Assembly: GCA_030652315.1 (NCBI GenBank)
Contig: JAUSAX010000129.1
Location: forward strand, 1 to 46,973
Origin: Afipia sp.
Lineage (GTDB): Bacteria > Pseudomonadota > Alphaproteobacteria > Rhizobiales > Xanthobacteraceae
Direction of reading: 5' to 3'
DNA: 46,973 nucleotides
Under the pieces are notes generated by a model that worked only from the letters and a program-made list of their open reading frames with translations, had not been told where the DNA came from and made no database searches. A program made the position numbers and the translations under genes. Below, piece after piece: positions 36,041 to 44,987 of the stretch (position 1 is the stretch's first letter; each line of letters opens with the position of its first letter).

Positions 36041-37699
36041 TCATTCTCCTGGCTGCAGAGCCGGAGCAGCCACCGGACGCCGTACTGGGCGATCCATGGC
36101 GCGTTCCTCCTCCGGCTGGTCCGAGGTGCGGATAGTCATCCAGATGTTGTAGCTGCCGATCAGCGCGCCGATCAAAAACATCAGGCCACCGATCGCGCGC
36201 GCGATGTAATAGGGATGCATCGCCGTCACCGTCTCAATGAACGAATAGGCGAGCGTGCCGCTGTCGTTGTAGGTCCGCCACATCAGCCCCTGGATGATGC
36301 CGGAATTCCACATCGCAAAGACGTAGACGAGCGTTCCGCCAAGCGCGAGCCAGAAGTGCACCTCGACCAGCCGCGACGAGTACATCTGTTGCCGCTTCCA
36401 GAGCCACGGCACTGACGCGTAGATTGACCCGAACGTGATCATCGCGACCCAGCCAAGAGCCCCCGCATGCACATGCCCGACGGTCCAGTCCGTATAGTGC
36501 GACAGCGAGTTCACCGAGCGAATCGCCATGAACGAGCCTTCAAACGTGGCGAGCCCGTAGAACACCGCCGCCATCATCATGAAACGCAGCGTTGCGTCGT
36601 CGCGCACCTTCTGCCAGGCCCCGTTCAGCGTCAGCAACGCATTCCCTGCGGACGCCCAAGACGGAACGAGGAGCATCACCGAGAAGGTCACGCCGAGCGT
36701 CTGAACCCAGTGTGGCAACGCCGTATAGTGCAAATGGTGCGAACCCGCCCACATGTACATAAAGGTGATGCCCCAGAAACTGATGATGGACAGGCGGTAG
36801 GAAAAAATCGGGCGTCCGGCGCGGATCGGCAAGTAGTAGTACATCATGCCCAGAAAGCCGGATGTCAGGAAGAAGGCCACGGCGTTGTGGCCGTACCACC
36901 ACTGCGTCATGGCATCCTGGACACCCGAGAAGGCCGAATAGCTCTTGGCGTGTCCGAACGACACCGGCACGGCGAGGTTGTTGACGATGTGCAGGATGGC
37001 CACGACCAGAATAAAGGCCATGTAATACCAGTTGGAGACGTAGATGTGCGGCTCCTTGCGGCGGGCAAGCGTGCGCAGGTAGATCACGAAATAGACGACC
37101 CACACGATCACCAGCCAGATGTCCGCATACCACTCCGGCTCCGCGTATTCCTTCGATTGCGTGACACCCATGAGGTAGCCGGACGCAGCAATCACGCAGA
37201 ACAAGTTGTATCCAAGCAGCACAAACCAAGGGCTTAACTGATCAGGCAATCGCGCCCGCGACGTCCGCTGGAGAACATAAAGCGAGGTCGCGATCAGGGC
37301 GTTTCCGCCGAAGCCGAAAATAACGCCCGACGTATGGACGGGGCGCAGTCGCCCGAAGCTCGACCACGCGGCGTCGAAGGTCAGGTTTGGATAGGCGAGC
37401 TGCCAGGCGACCCAGTCGCCGACGAACATGCCGACGACGGCCCACACCATCGCCAGTACAATTCCGACCTTGGTGGGATCGTCGTAGTAGCGCTCGAGCC
37501 GATCCGGCGAAGGCTCCGGATCGTAATAGCGCGAAATAACGACAAAGATGCCTGCGAGGGCAGCGATCATGACGATGGCGCCATGAACGCCCAATGGATC
37601 ATCGTGTCCGACGACTGCCATAGCGAGGCCGCCCACTGCCAGAAGCAGAAACAGAACGAGGGCGTTCTGACGCTCGGACTTTGTTAGCTGGGCAATCAT
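36041..37699 (-). CDS. ccoN: CcoN/FixN, catalytic subunit of cbb3 cytochrome oxidase
   Basis: 552 aa, about 14 helices. It shows the heme-copper oxidase pattern: RPVHTSGVIFGFGGNALIATSLYVLQRT, the copper-site region WWYGHNAVAFFLTSGFLGMMYYYLP, HHLHYTALPHWVQ, and VGHVHAGALGW near the C-terminus. It reduces oxygen at very low concentration and pumps protons. First gene of the operon, with a FixK-type box 73-87 bp upstream of its ATG. Confidence 0.97.
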   Translation of the reverse strand: MIAQLTKSERQNALVLFLLLAVGGLAMAVVGHDDPLGVHGAIVMIAALAGIFVVISRYYDPEPSPDRLERYYDDPTKVGIVLAMVWAVVGMFVGDWVAWQLAYPNLTFDAAWSSFGRLRPVHTSGVIFGFGGNALIATSLYVLQRTSRARLPDQLSPWFVLLGYNLFCVIAASGYLMGVTQSKEYAEPEWYADIWLVIVWVVYFVIYLRTLARRKEPHIYVSNWYYMAFILVVAILHIVNNLAVPVSFGHAKSYSAFSGVQDAMTQWWYGHNAVAFFLTSGFLGMMYYYLPIRAGRPIFSYRLSIISFWGITFMYMWAGSHHLHYTALPHWVQTLGVTFSVMLLVPSWASAGNALLTLNGAWQKVRDDATLRFMMMAAVFYGLATFEGSFMAIRSVNSLSHYTDWTVGHVHAGALGWVAMITFGSIYASVPWLWKRQQMYSSRLVEVHFWLALGGTLVYVFAMWNSGIIQGLMWRTYNDSGTLAYSFIETVTAMHPYYIARAIGGLMFLIGALIGSYNIWMTIRTSDQPEEERAMDRPVRRPVAAPALQPGE

Positions 37700-38130
37700 C
37701 TATCTATCCTGATCGTGAGGAAGCGGAATCGTCGTAGCGAAGACGGGATACCGAAAACAAAGCAGCAGCATTTTGCGAAAACGCAAAGAAACAGGCGGCA
37801 CAATAAGAGAATGCTGACCTGTGATCTCAAACACGACTAAAAAACGCCGGAATGAGAGACTCAGGGCAGCAAGAAGTGAGGCGTAAGATGAGGGTATATA
37901 CCCGATTGCGACAGCGGAACGACCGCCTCTCCAAAGGGACTTCGTTGGCGTCGGAATATGAAGCGTCAAGGTTGCAGGTCCTGCCTGAAGACGATCGACC
38001 ACCCGATGAAGGTGAAGAGATGCACCAGCACCGTCAAGCATTAACGGAGATCAGCCCCGATGAAATCTCCCGATCTCCGCATCAGGGACCGCGCGGCAAA
38101 TGAATTGAGATCGGTCAGTTGGGGTCGCGT
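37700..38130. other. Promoter region of the cco operon and 3' flank of fixK
   Basis: The 431 bp between ccoN and fixK hold the FixK-type box listed separately. A second, imperfect site (TTGA-GATCGG-TCAG, 38105-38118) is near the fixK stop. Small frames on both strands look non-coding. I see no terminator with a T-tract. Confidence 0.5.
37773..37786. promoter_or_regulatory. FixK/FNR-type box upstream of ccoN
   Basis: TTGC-GAAAAC-GCAA fits the Bradyrhizobium FixK2 consensus TTG(A/C)-N6-(T/G)CAA on both half-sites. Its centre is 80 bp before the ccoN ATG. A class II position (-41.5) would put transcription start near 37738. Confidence 0.7.
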
Positions 38131-38799
38131 CTATGAATCAAGCTTGCGAAGCTCCCGCATATTGGTGAGCTTTACCCGCCGCGCACTCGGCAGCGCGATC
38201 GCAGCCTGATCTTCCAGAAGTGTCAGCGTTCGCGATACCGTCTCGATGGTGAGGCCCAGATAGTCAGCAATATCCTGCCGCGACATCGGCAAGTCAATCG
38301 AGCCGGCCCCCGCCGTACGATCGACCATCTCGAGGAGAAAGGATGCGACCCGTTCCTGCGCATTGCGAACCAGCAGCAGGACATGCTTCTGCGCGCGCTG
38401 CAACTCGCGCGCCGTCAATGCCAGGAGCGCATGCGTGATCTTGTTGTCGTTTCTGGAAAGGTCGGACAGCGAGCTGCACTTGATCGCGGAGACAGTCGCG
38501 TTGCAGATCGCTTCCGCGGACAACTGATGCGCCGTACCGATCTCCAGACCGAAGATATCGCCCGGCAAGTAGAACGCGCCGATCTGGCGACGGCCGTCGC
38601 TCAGGATTTTGTAGGTACGCGCCGCACCGCTCACGACCTGATAGATGTACTCAGCATCCTCGCCCTCGCCGAAGATTTCCGAATTCCGGGTATAGAACAT
38701 CGGCGTCCCGATCCGCGCGACCGGCAGGACCAGTGCATCAATATTTGCGGGCTCAGAACTGGCCTGCGAATGACTGACAATTCCTGCGGCGGCGAGCAT
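38131..38799 (-). CDS. fixK: FixK-type Crp/Fnr regulator
   Basis: 222 aa from ATG 38799, preceded by GGAAGG. It has an N-terminal cyclic-nucleotide-like beta-barrel (about residues 20-110) and the C-terminal helix-turn-helix MSRQDIADYLGLTIETVSRTLTLLED. The E-x-x-SR in the recognition helix reads TTGA half-sites. There is no N-terminal FNR cysteine cluster, so it does not sense oxygen through an Fe-S centre, as in FixK proteins that depend on FixLJ. It is divergent from fixL across 113 bp. Targets likely include the ccoN promoter. Confidence 0.88.
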   Translation of the reverse strand: MLAAAGIVSHSQASSEPANIDALVLPVARIGTPMFYTRNSEIFGEGEDAEYIYQVVSGAARTYKILSDGRRQIGAFYLPGDIFGLEIGTAHQLSAEAICNATVSAIKCSSLSDLSRNDNKITHALLALTARELQRAQKHVLLLVRNAQERVASFLLEMVDRTAGAGSIDLPMSRQDIADYLGLTIETVSRTLTLLEDQAAIALPSARRVKLTNMRELRKLDS

Positions 38800-38912
38800 G
38801 GCGACCTTCCCCGTTGATGAATGACAGCTACAGCAGCCTCTGACTTTGCGAAATCCGGATATTGCTCTTAAGGATAGTTCCTGAGGTCTCGGGCGAGCAA
38901 AACTGGCCCCCC

Positions 38913-40469
38913 ATGACAAATGATTTTCCGCCGTTGAAACAAATGGTTATGCGCAGCGCAAATCTGGAAAGACATCTTTCTAACAAGGCTCGTTCGTTGC
39001 ACGGCCGCTATGGGATTGCGCTGACGGCGGTCGCCCTGTCCGCCGCTGCATGGTTCGCCCTCAACCTTGTCGTCAAAAGCACGACACTGATTTTTCTCTT
39101 TGTACCGGCGATCCTGGTATCGAGCGCCCTGGGTGGTATCTTTCCAGGGTTGCTGGCGACATTGCTGTCGCTGCTGATCGCCGTGAGTCTTGATCACGCG
39201 CTGGCGTCCGGACACCGGGACATCGTAGGCACCGCGATCTTCACGGCGGTCAGCCTCGGCATCTGCTATTGGGGCGACCAACTCTACCGTAACCGGCGCA
39301 GGGCCGCACAAGTGACGGAAGAGCTTCTCGCCACGACAGAAGACCTTCGCGCGCGCGAAGCCCACGTGAACTCGATCCTGCAAACAGTCCCCGACGCAAT
39401 GATCGTGATCAGCGAACGGGGCATTATCCGGTCGTTCAGCAGTGCCGCGGAACGGCTGTTCGGCTATTCCGCCGAGGAGGTGATCGGGTCGAATGTGAAG
39501 CGCCTGATGCCGGAACCATATCGCCACCAACATGACGGCTATCTCGGCCGCTATCAGGGGACCGGCGAAAAGCGGATCATCGGTATCGGCCGCATCGTCG
39601 TCGCCGAGCGCAAGGACGGCTCGACCTTTCCCATCGAACTCGCTGTCGGCGAAATGAACTCCGGCGGCAGACGCTTCTTCACGGGCTTCATCCGCGACTT
39701 GAGCGAACGTCAGCAAGCCGAAGCACGCCTGCAGGAGTTGCAGACCGAACTGATCCACATTTCTCGCCTCAGTGCGATGGGCGAAATGGCTTCCGCGCTG
39801 GCGCATGAACTCAATCAGCCACTGTCGGCAATCGCCAACTACATGATGGGATCGCGGCGCCTCCTGGAAGGGCAAACCGACGAGACCTCTCGCCTCGTGC
39901 GCGACGCAATGGACAAGGCGGGGGAGCAATCGCTCCGCGCCGGACAAATCATCCGCCGCTTGAGGGATTTCGTTGCACGCGGCGAGAGCGACAAACGAAT
40001 CGAAAGTCTGACGAAGCTGATCGAGGAGGCAAGCGCCCTCGCCCTCGTCGGCGTCAAGGAGTATGGTGTGCGGGTGATCTTCCGGCTCGATCCGTCGATC
40101 GACCGGGTGATCGCCGATCGGGTCCAGATTCAGCAGGTGATTTTGAATCTGATCCGCAATGCAATCGAAGCGATGGAGGGCCTGCCGCGCCGGGAACTGG
40201 TCATCACAACCGGCCCCGGCGATGACGGCATGGTCGCAATCAGCATCGCAGACACTGGATCTGGTCTGGCCCCGGAAATCCTGCCCAAGCTGTTCGAACC
40301 GTTCATCAGCACCAAGGCAAATGGCATGGGGGTCGGATTGTCGATTTCACGAACGATCATTGAGGCACATGGCGGCACGATCTCGGCCCGGCCCAACGAA
40401 GGCGGCGGCACGGTGTTTCGCCTGACGCTGCGATCGCTGAAGGATGGAGAAGACGACGATGCAATATGA
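38913..40469 (+). CDS. fixL: FixL, heme-PAS oxygen-sensing histidine kinase
   Basis: 518 aa from ATG 38913; ATG 38943 is an alternative. The N-terminal ~125 residues hold about four helices. The PAS domain (about 150-265) matches heme-binding FixL: the proximal heme His is His207 in RHQHDGY, and the conserved distal Arg is Arg227 in IIGIGR. The kinase follows: phospho-acceptor His298 in LAHELNQPL, then N-box [16 protein letters not shown] and [10 protein letters not shown]. With oxygen bound the kinase is off; without it, FixJ is phosphorylated. It overlaps fixJ by 11 bp. Confidence 0.95.
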   Translation: MTNDFPPLKQMVMRSANLERHLSNKARSLHGRYGIALTAVALSAAAWFALNLVVKSTTLIFLFVPAILVSSALGGIFPGLLATLLSLLIAVSLDHALASGHRDIVGTAIFTAVSLGICYWGDQLYRNRRRAAQVTEELLATTEDLRAREAHVNSILQTVPDAMIVISERGIIRSFSSAAERLFGYSAEEVIGSNVKRLMPEPYRHQHDGYLGRYQGTGEKRIIGIGRIVVAERKDGSTFPIELAVGEMNSGGRRFFTGFIRDLSERQQAEARLQELQTELIHISRLSAMGEMASALAHELNQPLSAIANYMMGSRRLLEGQTDETSRLVRDAMDKAGEQSLRAGQIIRRLRDFVARGESDKRIESLTKLIEEASALALVGVKEYGVRVIFRLDPSIDRVIADRVQIQQVILNLIRNAIEAMEGLPRRELVITTGPGDDGMVAISIADTGSGLAPEILPKLFEPFISTKANGMGVGLSISRTIIEAHGGTISARPNEGGGTVFRLTLRSLKDGEDDDAI

Positions 40470-41079
40470 CGCGACAGTGCACGTTATTGACGACGATCAG
40501 GCTGTGCGCGAATCGCTTGCGTTCCTGCTGCAGAGCGTTCGCATTCCGGCCGTGGTTTATGAGTCCGCATCATCGTTCCTCACGTCGCTCACGGCGGAAC
40601 AGAGCGGATGCATCATCACCGACATTCGCATGCCCGATATCAGCGGAATCGATCTCCTACGCCGCATCAAGGACCTCAATGTCCCGATGCCCGTCATTGT
40701 CATCACCGGGCACGGCGACGTCCCGCTCGCCGTCGAGGCGATGAAGCTGGGCGCGTTCGATTTCCTGGAAAAGCCGTTCGACGATGAAGCGATGATCACC
40801 GCCGTACGGCTCGCGCTCAACCGTTCCAAACAAGCCGAGAAGGCGAGCGCGGATCGCGTAGACCTTGACAAGCGCATCGCGTCGCTGTCGAGCCGCGAGC
40901 GGGACGTGCTCAACGGCCTGATTGCGGGGCATTCCAACAAGGTCATTGCCGCGAATCTCTCGATCAGCCCGCGTACGGTGGAGATTTATCGGGCGAACGT
41001 CATGACCAAGATGCAGGCGGAAAGCCTGTCCGAACTGGTCCGCATGGCGATCACTGCGGGATTGGCCGACTCAGACTGA
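40459..41079 (+). CDS. fixJ: FixJ, response regulator
   Basis: 206 aa from ATG 40459, with GGAG 8 bases ahead; ATG 40444 adds five residues but has a poor ribosome site. The receiver has Asp55 in [34 protein letters not shown] (near identical in known FixJ), and Lys in EKPF. The C-terminal LuxR-type helix-turn-helix reads [43 protein letters not shown]. When phosphorylated by FixL it activates fixK and related promoters. Confidence 0.95.
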   Translation: MQYDATVHVIDDDQAVRESLAFLLQSVRIPAVVYESASSFLTSLTAEQSGCIITDIRMPDISGIDLLRRIKDLNVPMPVIVITGHGDVPLAVEAMKLGAFDFLEKPFDDEAMITAVRLALNRSKQAEKASADRVDLDKRIASLSSRERDVLNGLIAGHSNKVIAANLSISPRTVEIYRANVMTKMQAESLSELVRMAITAGLADSD

Positions 41080-41094
41080 TCCCGATCCGGAATC

Positions 41095-41108
41095 TTGACA
41101 CAGATCAA
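41095..41108. promoter_or_regulatory. Perfect FixK/FNR box upstream of the single-domain response regulator
   Basis: TTGA-CACAGA-TCAA is an exact match to TTGA-N6-TCAA, extended to a 16-bp CTTGA...TCAAG. It lies 16 bp after the fixJ stop and about 73-82 bp before the downstream ATG candidates. A class II position predicts transcription start near 41143. Confidence 0.8.
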
Positions 41109-41180
41109 GACGGCTCCCGCGCGGATGTGGCGTATGAATTGATCGCCGGACCAAACGCGGCGCAGTTGACCGGTCGCCAC

Positions 41181-41558
41181 ATGGGACAGATGGACATCGC
41201 CGCTCCGAAGACGATCCTCGTCGTGGACGACGATGCGGCGCTGCGCAATTCCCTGGAATTCAGTCTTGGCATAGAGGGTTACGACGTTCGCGCTTACGCC
41301 AGCGGGTCCGCGTTGCTCGCCGAGGACAACTTCCCGGAAAGCGGATGCATGATCATCGATCAGCGTCTACCCGACATTCAAGGTCTCAAGCTGATCGACG
41401 TCCTCCGTGAACGCGCGATCATGCTACCAGCGATCCTCGTGACGACGCACCCGACACGCGCGCTCCGCCGCTACGCCGCAGAGGCCAACGTGCCGATCGT
41501 CGAGAAGCCTTTCCTCACCGGAATGCTGTTTCAGCGGATCAGCGCCGCGTTCAAATAG
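41181..41558 (+). CDS. Single-domain response regulator
   Basis: 125 aa from ATG 41181; ATG 41190 is also possible. A GTG at 41127 gives 143 aa but would lie ahead of the transcription start predicted from the FixK box. Receiver only: DDD at 16-18, phospho-acceptor Asp60 in CMIIDQRLPD, and Lys in VEKPF. There is no output domain. It lies directly after fixLJ under its own FixK-type box, so it may feed back on FixL signalling, for example as a phosphate sink. That role is inferred. Confidence 0.87.
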   Translation: MGQMDIAAPKTILVVDDDAALRNSLEFSLGIEGYDVRAYASGSALLAEDNFPESGCMIIDQRLPDIQGLKLIDVLRERAIMLPAILVTTHPTRALRRYAAEANVPIVEKPFLTGMLFQRISAAFK

Positions 41559-41897
41559 CCCGCATAAATAACACGCCGTCTGCAATCGCGCCGGACGACA
41601 CAATCCTCCAAGACTCTGATCTCCGCTGGGTGAACGTACAGGAATTACTCGGTAATTTGCATTGAAAGCACCGAGCACAATAACTCGCCGAGAGGGCGAA
41701 AATGAGGGCTGGTATACGATTGTTATGTATACCAACTTGCGCTAGACACTGGCGCCCCTTCCTCGAAGGGTTTTTCCCCTGTGATGTTAAGGGTCTGGCC
41801 TCGCCGTTCCTTTGCCCAGGCAGGATTTCTGGTGTGGCGGACCTTCCCAGCCCGGCTTCGGTTGAGGCGTTAAGGCATAAATTTGGGACGAGAGAGC
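41559..41897. other. Intergenic region upstream of the ketopantoate-reductase-like gene
   Basis: The 339 bp hold a palindromic operator-like site (41710-41734, listed separately). Reading frames here are short and look non-coding. I see no terminator with a T-tract after the response regulator. Confidence 0.5.
41710..41734. promoter_or_regulatory. Perfect inverted repeat, candidate operator
   Basis: TGGTATAC-N9-GTATACCA, perfect 8-bp arms, lies 164-188 bp before the ATG of the next gene in an AT-rich stretch. The spacing suits a dimeric regulator. No regulator gene is adjacent, so the protein that binds it is unknown. Confidence 0.45.
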
Positions 41898-42959
41898 ATG
41901 GCGCGCAATATTCTGATCCTTGGAGCCTCGTATGGCTCACTGCTGGCAACAAAGCTGCTGATGGCTGGTCACAACGTGACCCTGGTTTGCCGGACGAAGA
42001 CTGCAGAACTCATCAACAGCGAGGGTACCGAGGTTCGCATCAAGTTGCGTGATGAGCCGACGCACCGCTCGATCTTTTCGCGCGATCTGCCCGGGAAGCT
42101 GGACGCGACCTCGCCCGACAAGGTAGACCTTTCCCGTTATGATCTGGTTGCTCTTGCCATGCAGGAGCCGCAATACACCAACCACACGATCCGCGTTCTG
42201 ATGATCAAAATCGCCGCGGCGAACCTGCCTTGTCTTTCGATCATGAACATGCCGCCCCTGCCCTATCTCAAGCGGATTCAGGGACTGGCGGGCATGGACC
42301 TCGAAGAGGCCTATACCAATGCGCAGGTCTGGGAGCGGTTCAAGCCGGGACTGGTGACACTCTGCTCGCCTGATCCGCAAGCCTTCCGTCCACCAGAGGA
42401 AGCGGCAAATGTTCTTCATGTGGGCCTGCCGACAAATTTCAAGGCCGCGACATTTGAAGATGAAGCTCACAACAAGCTGCTGCGCGAGCTGGAAGCGGAC
42501 ATCGACGCGGTGAAGCTGGACGGCCAGGACGTCCCCGTGAAGCTCAAAGTGTTCGATTCGCTTTTCGTCCCGCTGGCGAAATGGTCGATGTTGTTGACCG
42601 GGAATTACCGCTGCATCACGCCGAATGATCCTCAGCCGATCCGCGACGCGGTGCACAATGATCTGAAACTATCAAAATCGATCTACACGCATGTCGATGC
42701 GATCGCACTGCGTCTGGGCGCCGACCCGCAGGATCAGGTCCCTTTCGAGAAGTACGCCAAAGCGGCGGAAAGCCTTCTCAAGCCGTCGTCCGCGGCGCGC
42801 GCGGTGGCCAGTGGAGCGCCCTTCATCGAGCGGGTCGACCTGCTGGTGAAGTTGATTTCGCATCAGCTGGGCATGCCCAATGCTGAAATCGACCGCACTG
42901 TCCAAGTCGTTGATCAAAAACTGAGCGAGAAGATCGTGGTGGGTGGATCGAGCGCATAA
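41898..42959 (+). CDS. Ketopantoate-reductase-like NAD(P)-binding protein
   Basis: 353 aa from ATG 41898, with GAGAGA ahead. The N-terminal Rossmann fold (ILILGASYGSLLATKLLMAGHNVTLVCR, residues 4-31) resembles ApbA/PanE-type proteins, but the glycine motif GASYGS is not the usual GxGxxG. The C-terminal part is helical, as in that family. It likely acts on a small keto acid or alcohol; the substrate is unknown. It stands alone, between the fix island and a decayed gene. Confidence 0.65.
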   Translation: MARNILILGASYGSLLATKLLMAGHNVTLVCRTKTAELINSEGTEVRIKLRDEPTHRSIFSRDLPGKLDATSPDKVDLSRYDLVALAMQEPQYTNHTIRVLMIKIAAANLPCLSIMNMPPLPYLKRIQGLAGMDLEEAYTNAQVWERFKPGLVTLCSPDPQAFRPPEEAANVLHVGLPTNFKAATFEDEAHNKLLRELEADIDAVKLDGQDVPVKLKVFDSLFVPLAKWSMLLTGNYRCITPNDPQPIRDAVHNDLKLSKSIYTHVDAIALRLGADPQDQVPFEKYAKAAESLLKPSSAARAVASGAPFIERVDLLVKLISHQLGMPNAEIDRTVQVVDQKLSEKIVVGGSSA

Positions 42960-42961
42960 AC

Positions 42962-43283
42962 GCGTGACTGACCGTTCAGTTCGAGGAACGACTCGACTTG
43001 GCCATCGTCGCGGGCATCGCCGATCGCGGTGAGCTGCACCACCAGTGCTTTGCCTTCCTCAATTTTGAGGCTGATCTCTTCGCCGACCGCTTGACGGCGC
43101 TGAGGTCGGCAGCAATAGCGAGGACGGCTGCACGGTGATCGACATCCCGCACTTTAAAACTTTACGTTGCAGGGCCTCAGGCGAGCCGCTCGGCGGTTGA
43201 CCGAGATCGCTACCCAACAGCTCCGAAGCCCGGAAATCTACCTCGCGTTCGTCGCCGAACAGGTTGCTGGCTATCACGATAGG
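42962..43283 (-). pseudogene. pyc: Decayed pyruvate carboxylase fragment
   Basis: Two minus-strand frames together read like the C-terminal third of pyruvate carboxylase. One frame has EREVDFRASELLGSDLGQPP, then SGSPEALQRKVLK. After a frameshift near 43100 the other frame has GEEISLKIEEGKALVVQL and, further on, GQVESFLELNGQSR. Intact enzymes have the same order (LGQP-GWPE-LQ-KVLKG, then GEEI-VEIE-GKTL, then FELNGQPR). The biotin domain and the whole N-terminal half are missing. It is a remnant between the ketopantoate-reductase-like gene and the ABC ATPase gene. The frame breaks and lost start show it is not functional. Confidence 0.75.
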
Positions 43284-43404
43284 CAAACGCAATCTCATGC
43301 CAGCGGGTCTCTTGAAATCATCAGAAGAAATCCGTGTCCGGCAAGGAATTCTTGGTCTCATGAATAAGCGCTGGAATTTTGCCTGATCAAGTTCCTCCTA
43401 CTGG

Positions 43405-44175
43405 TTAGATAGCGAGGACCTCACCAATCCGCCCACGAATGAGCTCCCGCTCCTCAGCCCCGATCGCCGTCGCAAAGCTCACGTCGTATGCGATCATTGC
43501 CGGCCGCTTAAGAACGACGATGCGATCGCCAATTTCCAGCGCCTCGCCGATGTTATGCGTGATGAACACCGCCGTCTTTCCATTTTCCTTGACGAGTTTC
43601 ACAAACTCCGTCCGCAACCGAGCGGCAGTCATTTCGTCGAGCGCGGAAAACGGCTCGTCACAAAGAAGAATGCTCGCATTCGTGGCAAATGCGCGGGCTA
43701 TCGAAACACGCTGACGCATGCCGCCGGAAAGAGCGTGTGGATAATCGTTCTCGTGACCTTCCAGTCCCAGTTTCGTCAACCAGAGCTGCGCTGTTGCTCG
43801 ACGCTCGGCCACTGGTGTATCGAGCATCTCAAGACCTAATTCGACGTTTTGAATCGCCGTTCGCCACGGCAAAAGCCGATCGTTCTGAAAGACGATGGCA
43901 ATCTTTCCGCGAAACGAGTCAAAGTCTGAAAAGGGATTGCGCCCGCTGACCCGAACGTCGCCGCTGGTCGGCTCGGTCAGACCCGCAATCATATTGAAGA
44001 TCGTCGACTTGCCGCAGCCTGTCTTGCCGAGGATAGCCAGCATCTCGCCGGATTTGACGTCAAGGTTGATCCGATCGACGGCGCGATAACCGCCCTTCGA
44101 GCCCTCTTTGCCAAAAACCTTTGAGACGTTACCCAGATGGATCGCAGGCGTTGTCGTCTCGATGACAGCACTCAT
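43405..44175 (-). CDS. ABC transporter ATPase, nitrate/sulfonate/taurine type
   Basis: 256 aa from ATG 44175, which overlaps the permease stop (ATGA). Walker A is GKTGCGKST (50-58), with Q-loop VFQNDRLLPWRTA, signature LSGGMRQR, Walker B ILLCDEPFSALD and H-loop THNIGEAL. The Q-loop LLPW and overall pattern match the SsuB/TauB/NrtD group. It powers the permease and binding protein encoded upstream. Confidence 0.92.
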   Translation of the reverse strand: MSAVIETTTPAIHLGNVSKVFGKEGSKGGYRAVDRINLDVKSGEMLAILGKTGCGKSTIFNMIAGLTEPTSGDVRVSGRNPFSDFDSFRGKIAIVFQNDRLLPWRTAIQNVELGLEMLDTPVAERRATAQLWLTKLGLEGHENDYPHALSGGMRQRVSIARAFATNASILLCDEPFSALDEMTAARLRTEFVKLVKENGKTAVFITHNIGEALEIGDRIVVLKRPAMIAYDVSFATAIGAEERELIRGRIGEVLAI

Positions 44176-44987
44176 ATTGCACGCTCCGAAACAGCCCGAT
44201 AGCGGAAGGCCACATTCTCGATCAGAGTCAGCGCCGCCTGGACGATCAAAACAAAGAAAACCAACTGCAGCGTCCAAGCCAGCGCACCTGCCATATCAAA
44301 CAGTTGCTGCTGCTGGAGCAATTGATATCCCACTCCTCCCGTCGCTCCGACAAGCTCCGCCACCACAACAACGCGCGACGCATTACCGAGGTTCACCTTC
44401 CACGCCGTCAGAATGTCGGGGAGAACCGCAGGAGCAATCATGACCCGGAACAGCTTCATTCGCGTGGGGCGGAAGCTGAACACCATTTCCATCAAATCCT
44501 TGGACATTGCGCGCAACGCGCCAAGAACCTGAAACGCAAAGGCGGGAAGCGTGGTCATGACCATGATGAAGAAAATGCGAAACTCGACCCCGTGAAACCA
44601 GATGATAGCGAACACGACCCACGAAAGCGCGGGGATACCCTGGAACAGCGTCAGAATTGGCGACAGGAATTTATCGACGGCTGGCGACCGCGCCATCAGC
44701 AAGGCGAGCACGCCACCGATAATAAAGGCTCCTGCCAGTCCAGCGAGAATCCGTAAGACCGTCGCGAGGACGTCTGCAAACAATACTCCGCTGGAGAGAA
44801 TGTCCAGGCAGCGCCAAAAAACATCGATCAGCGACGGAAACAGGAAACGCGGAAAGAACAACGAGGCGAACTGCCATAGCGCAATGACCACCACAAACGG
44901 GAGGACAGACATGCCCAAGCGCTTTGCCGCCGACAGCATGCGTGCTGACGGCGACAGAGAAACATCATCTAAGGTTTGGTCGCTCAC
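44172..44987 (-). CDS. ABC transporter permease, nitrate/sulfonate/taurine type
   Basis: 271 aa from GTG 44987, overlapping the binding-protein stop (GTGA). About six helices, with the inner-membrane EAA-type loop around ALRAMSKDLMEMVFSFRPTRMKLFRVMIAPAVLPDIL and GNASRVVVVAELVGATGGVGY, typical of SsuC/TauC permeases. It forms the channel of the importer. Confidence 0.92.
   Translation of the reverse strand: MSDQTLDDVSLSPSARMLSAAKRLGMSVLPFVVVIALWQFASLFFPRFLFPSLIDVFWRCLDILSSGVLFADVLATVLRILAGLAGAFIIGGVLALLMARSPAVDKFLSPILTLFQGIPALSWVVFAIIWFHGVEFRIFFIMVMTTLPAFAFQVLGALRAMSKDLMEMVFSFRPTRMKLFRVMIAPAVLPDILTAWKVNLGNASRVVVVAELVGATGGVGYQLLQQQQLFDMAGALAWTLQLVFFVLIVQAALTLIENVAFRYRAVSERAI

Noticed and set aside
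36467..37237. 256-aa plus-strand frame
   Set aside because: Antisense of ccoN, which has full family signatures.
37700..38041. 113-aa minus-strand frame upstream of ccoN
   Set aside because: It covers the FixK box and promoter region and has no recognisable product.
38105..38118. TTGA-GATCGG-TCAG near the fixK stop as a second FixK box
   Set aside because: One half-site has a mismatch, and its distance of about 400 bp from ccoN does not fit direct activation.
38868..39947. 359-aa minus-strand frame
   Set aside because: Antisense of fixL; the sense frame has all heme-PAS and kinase motifs.
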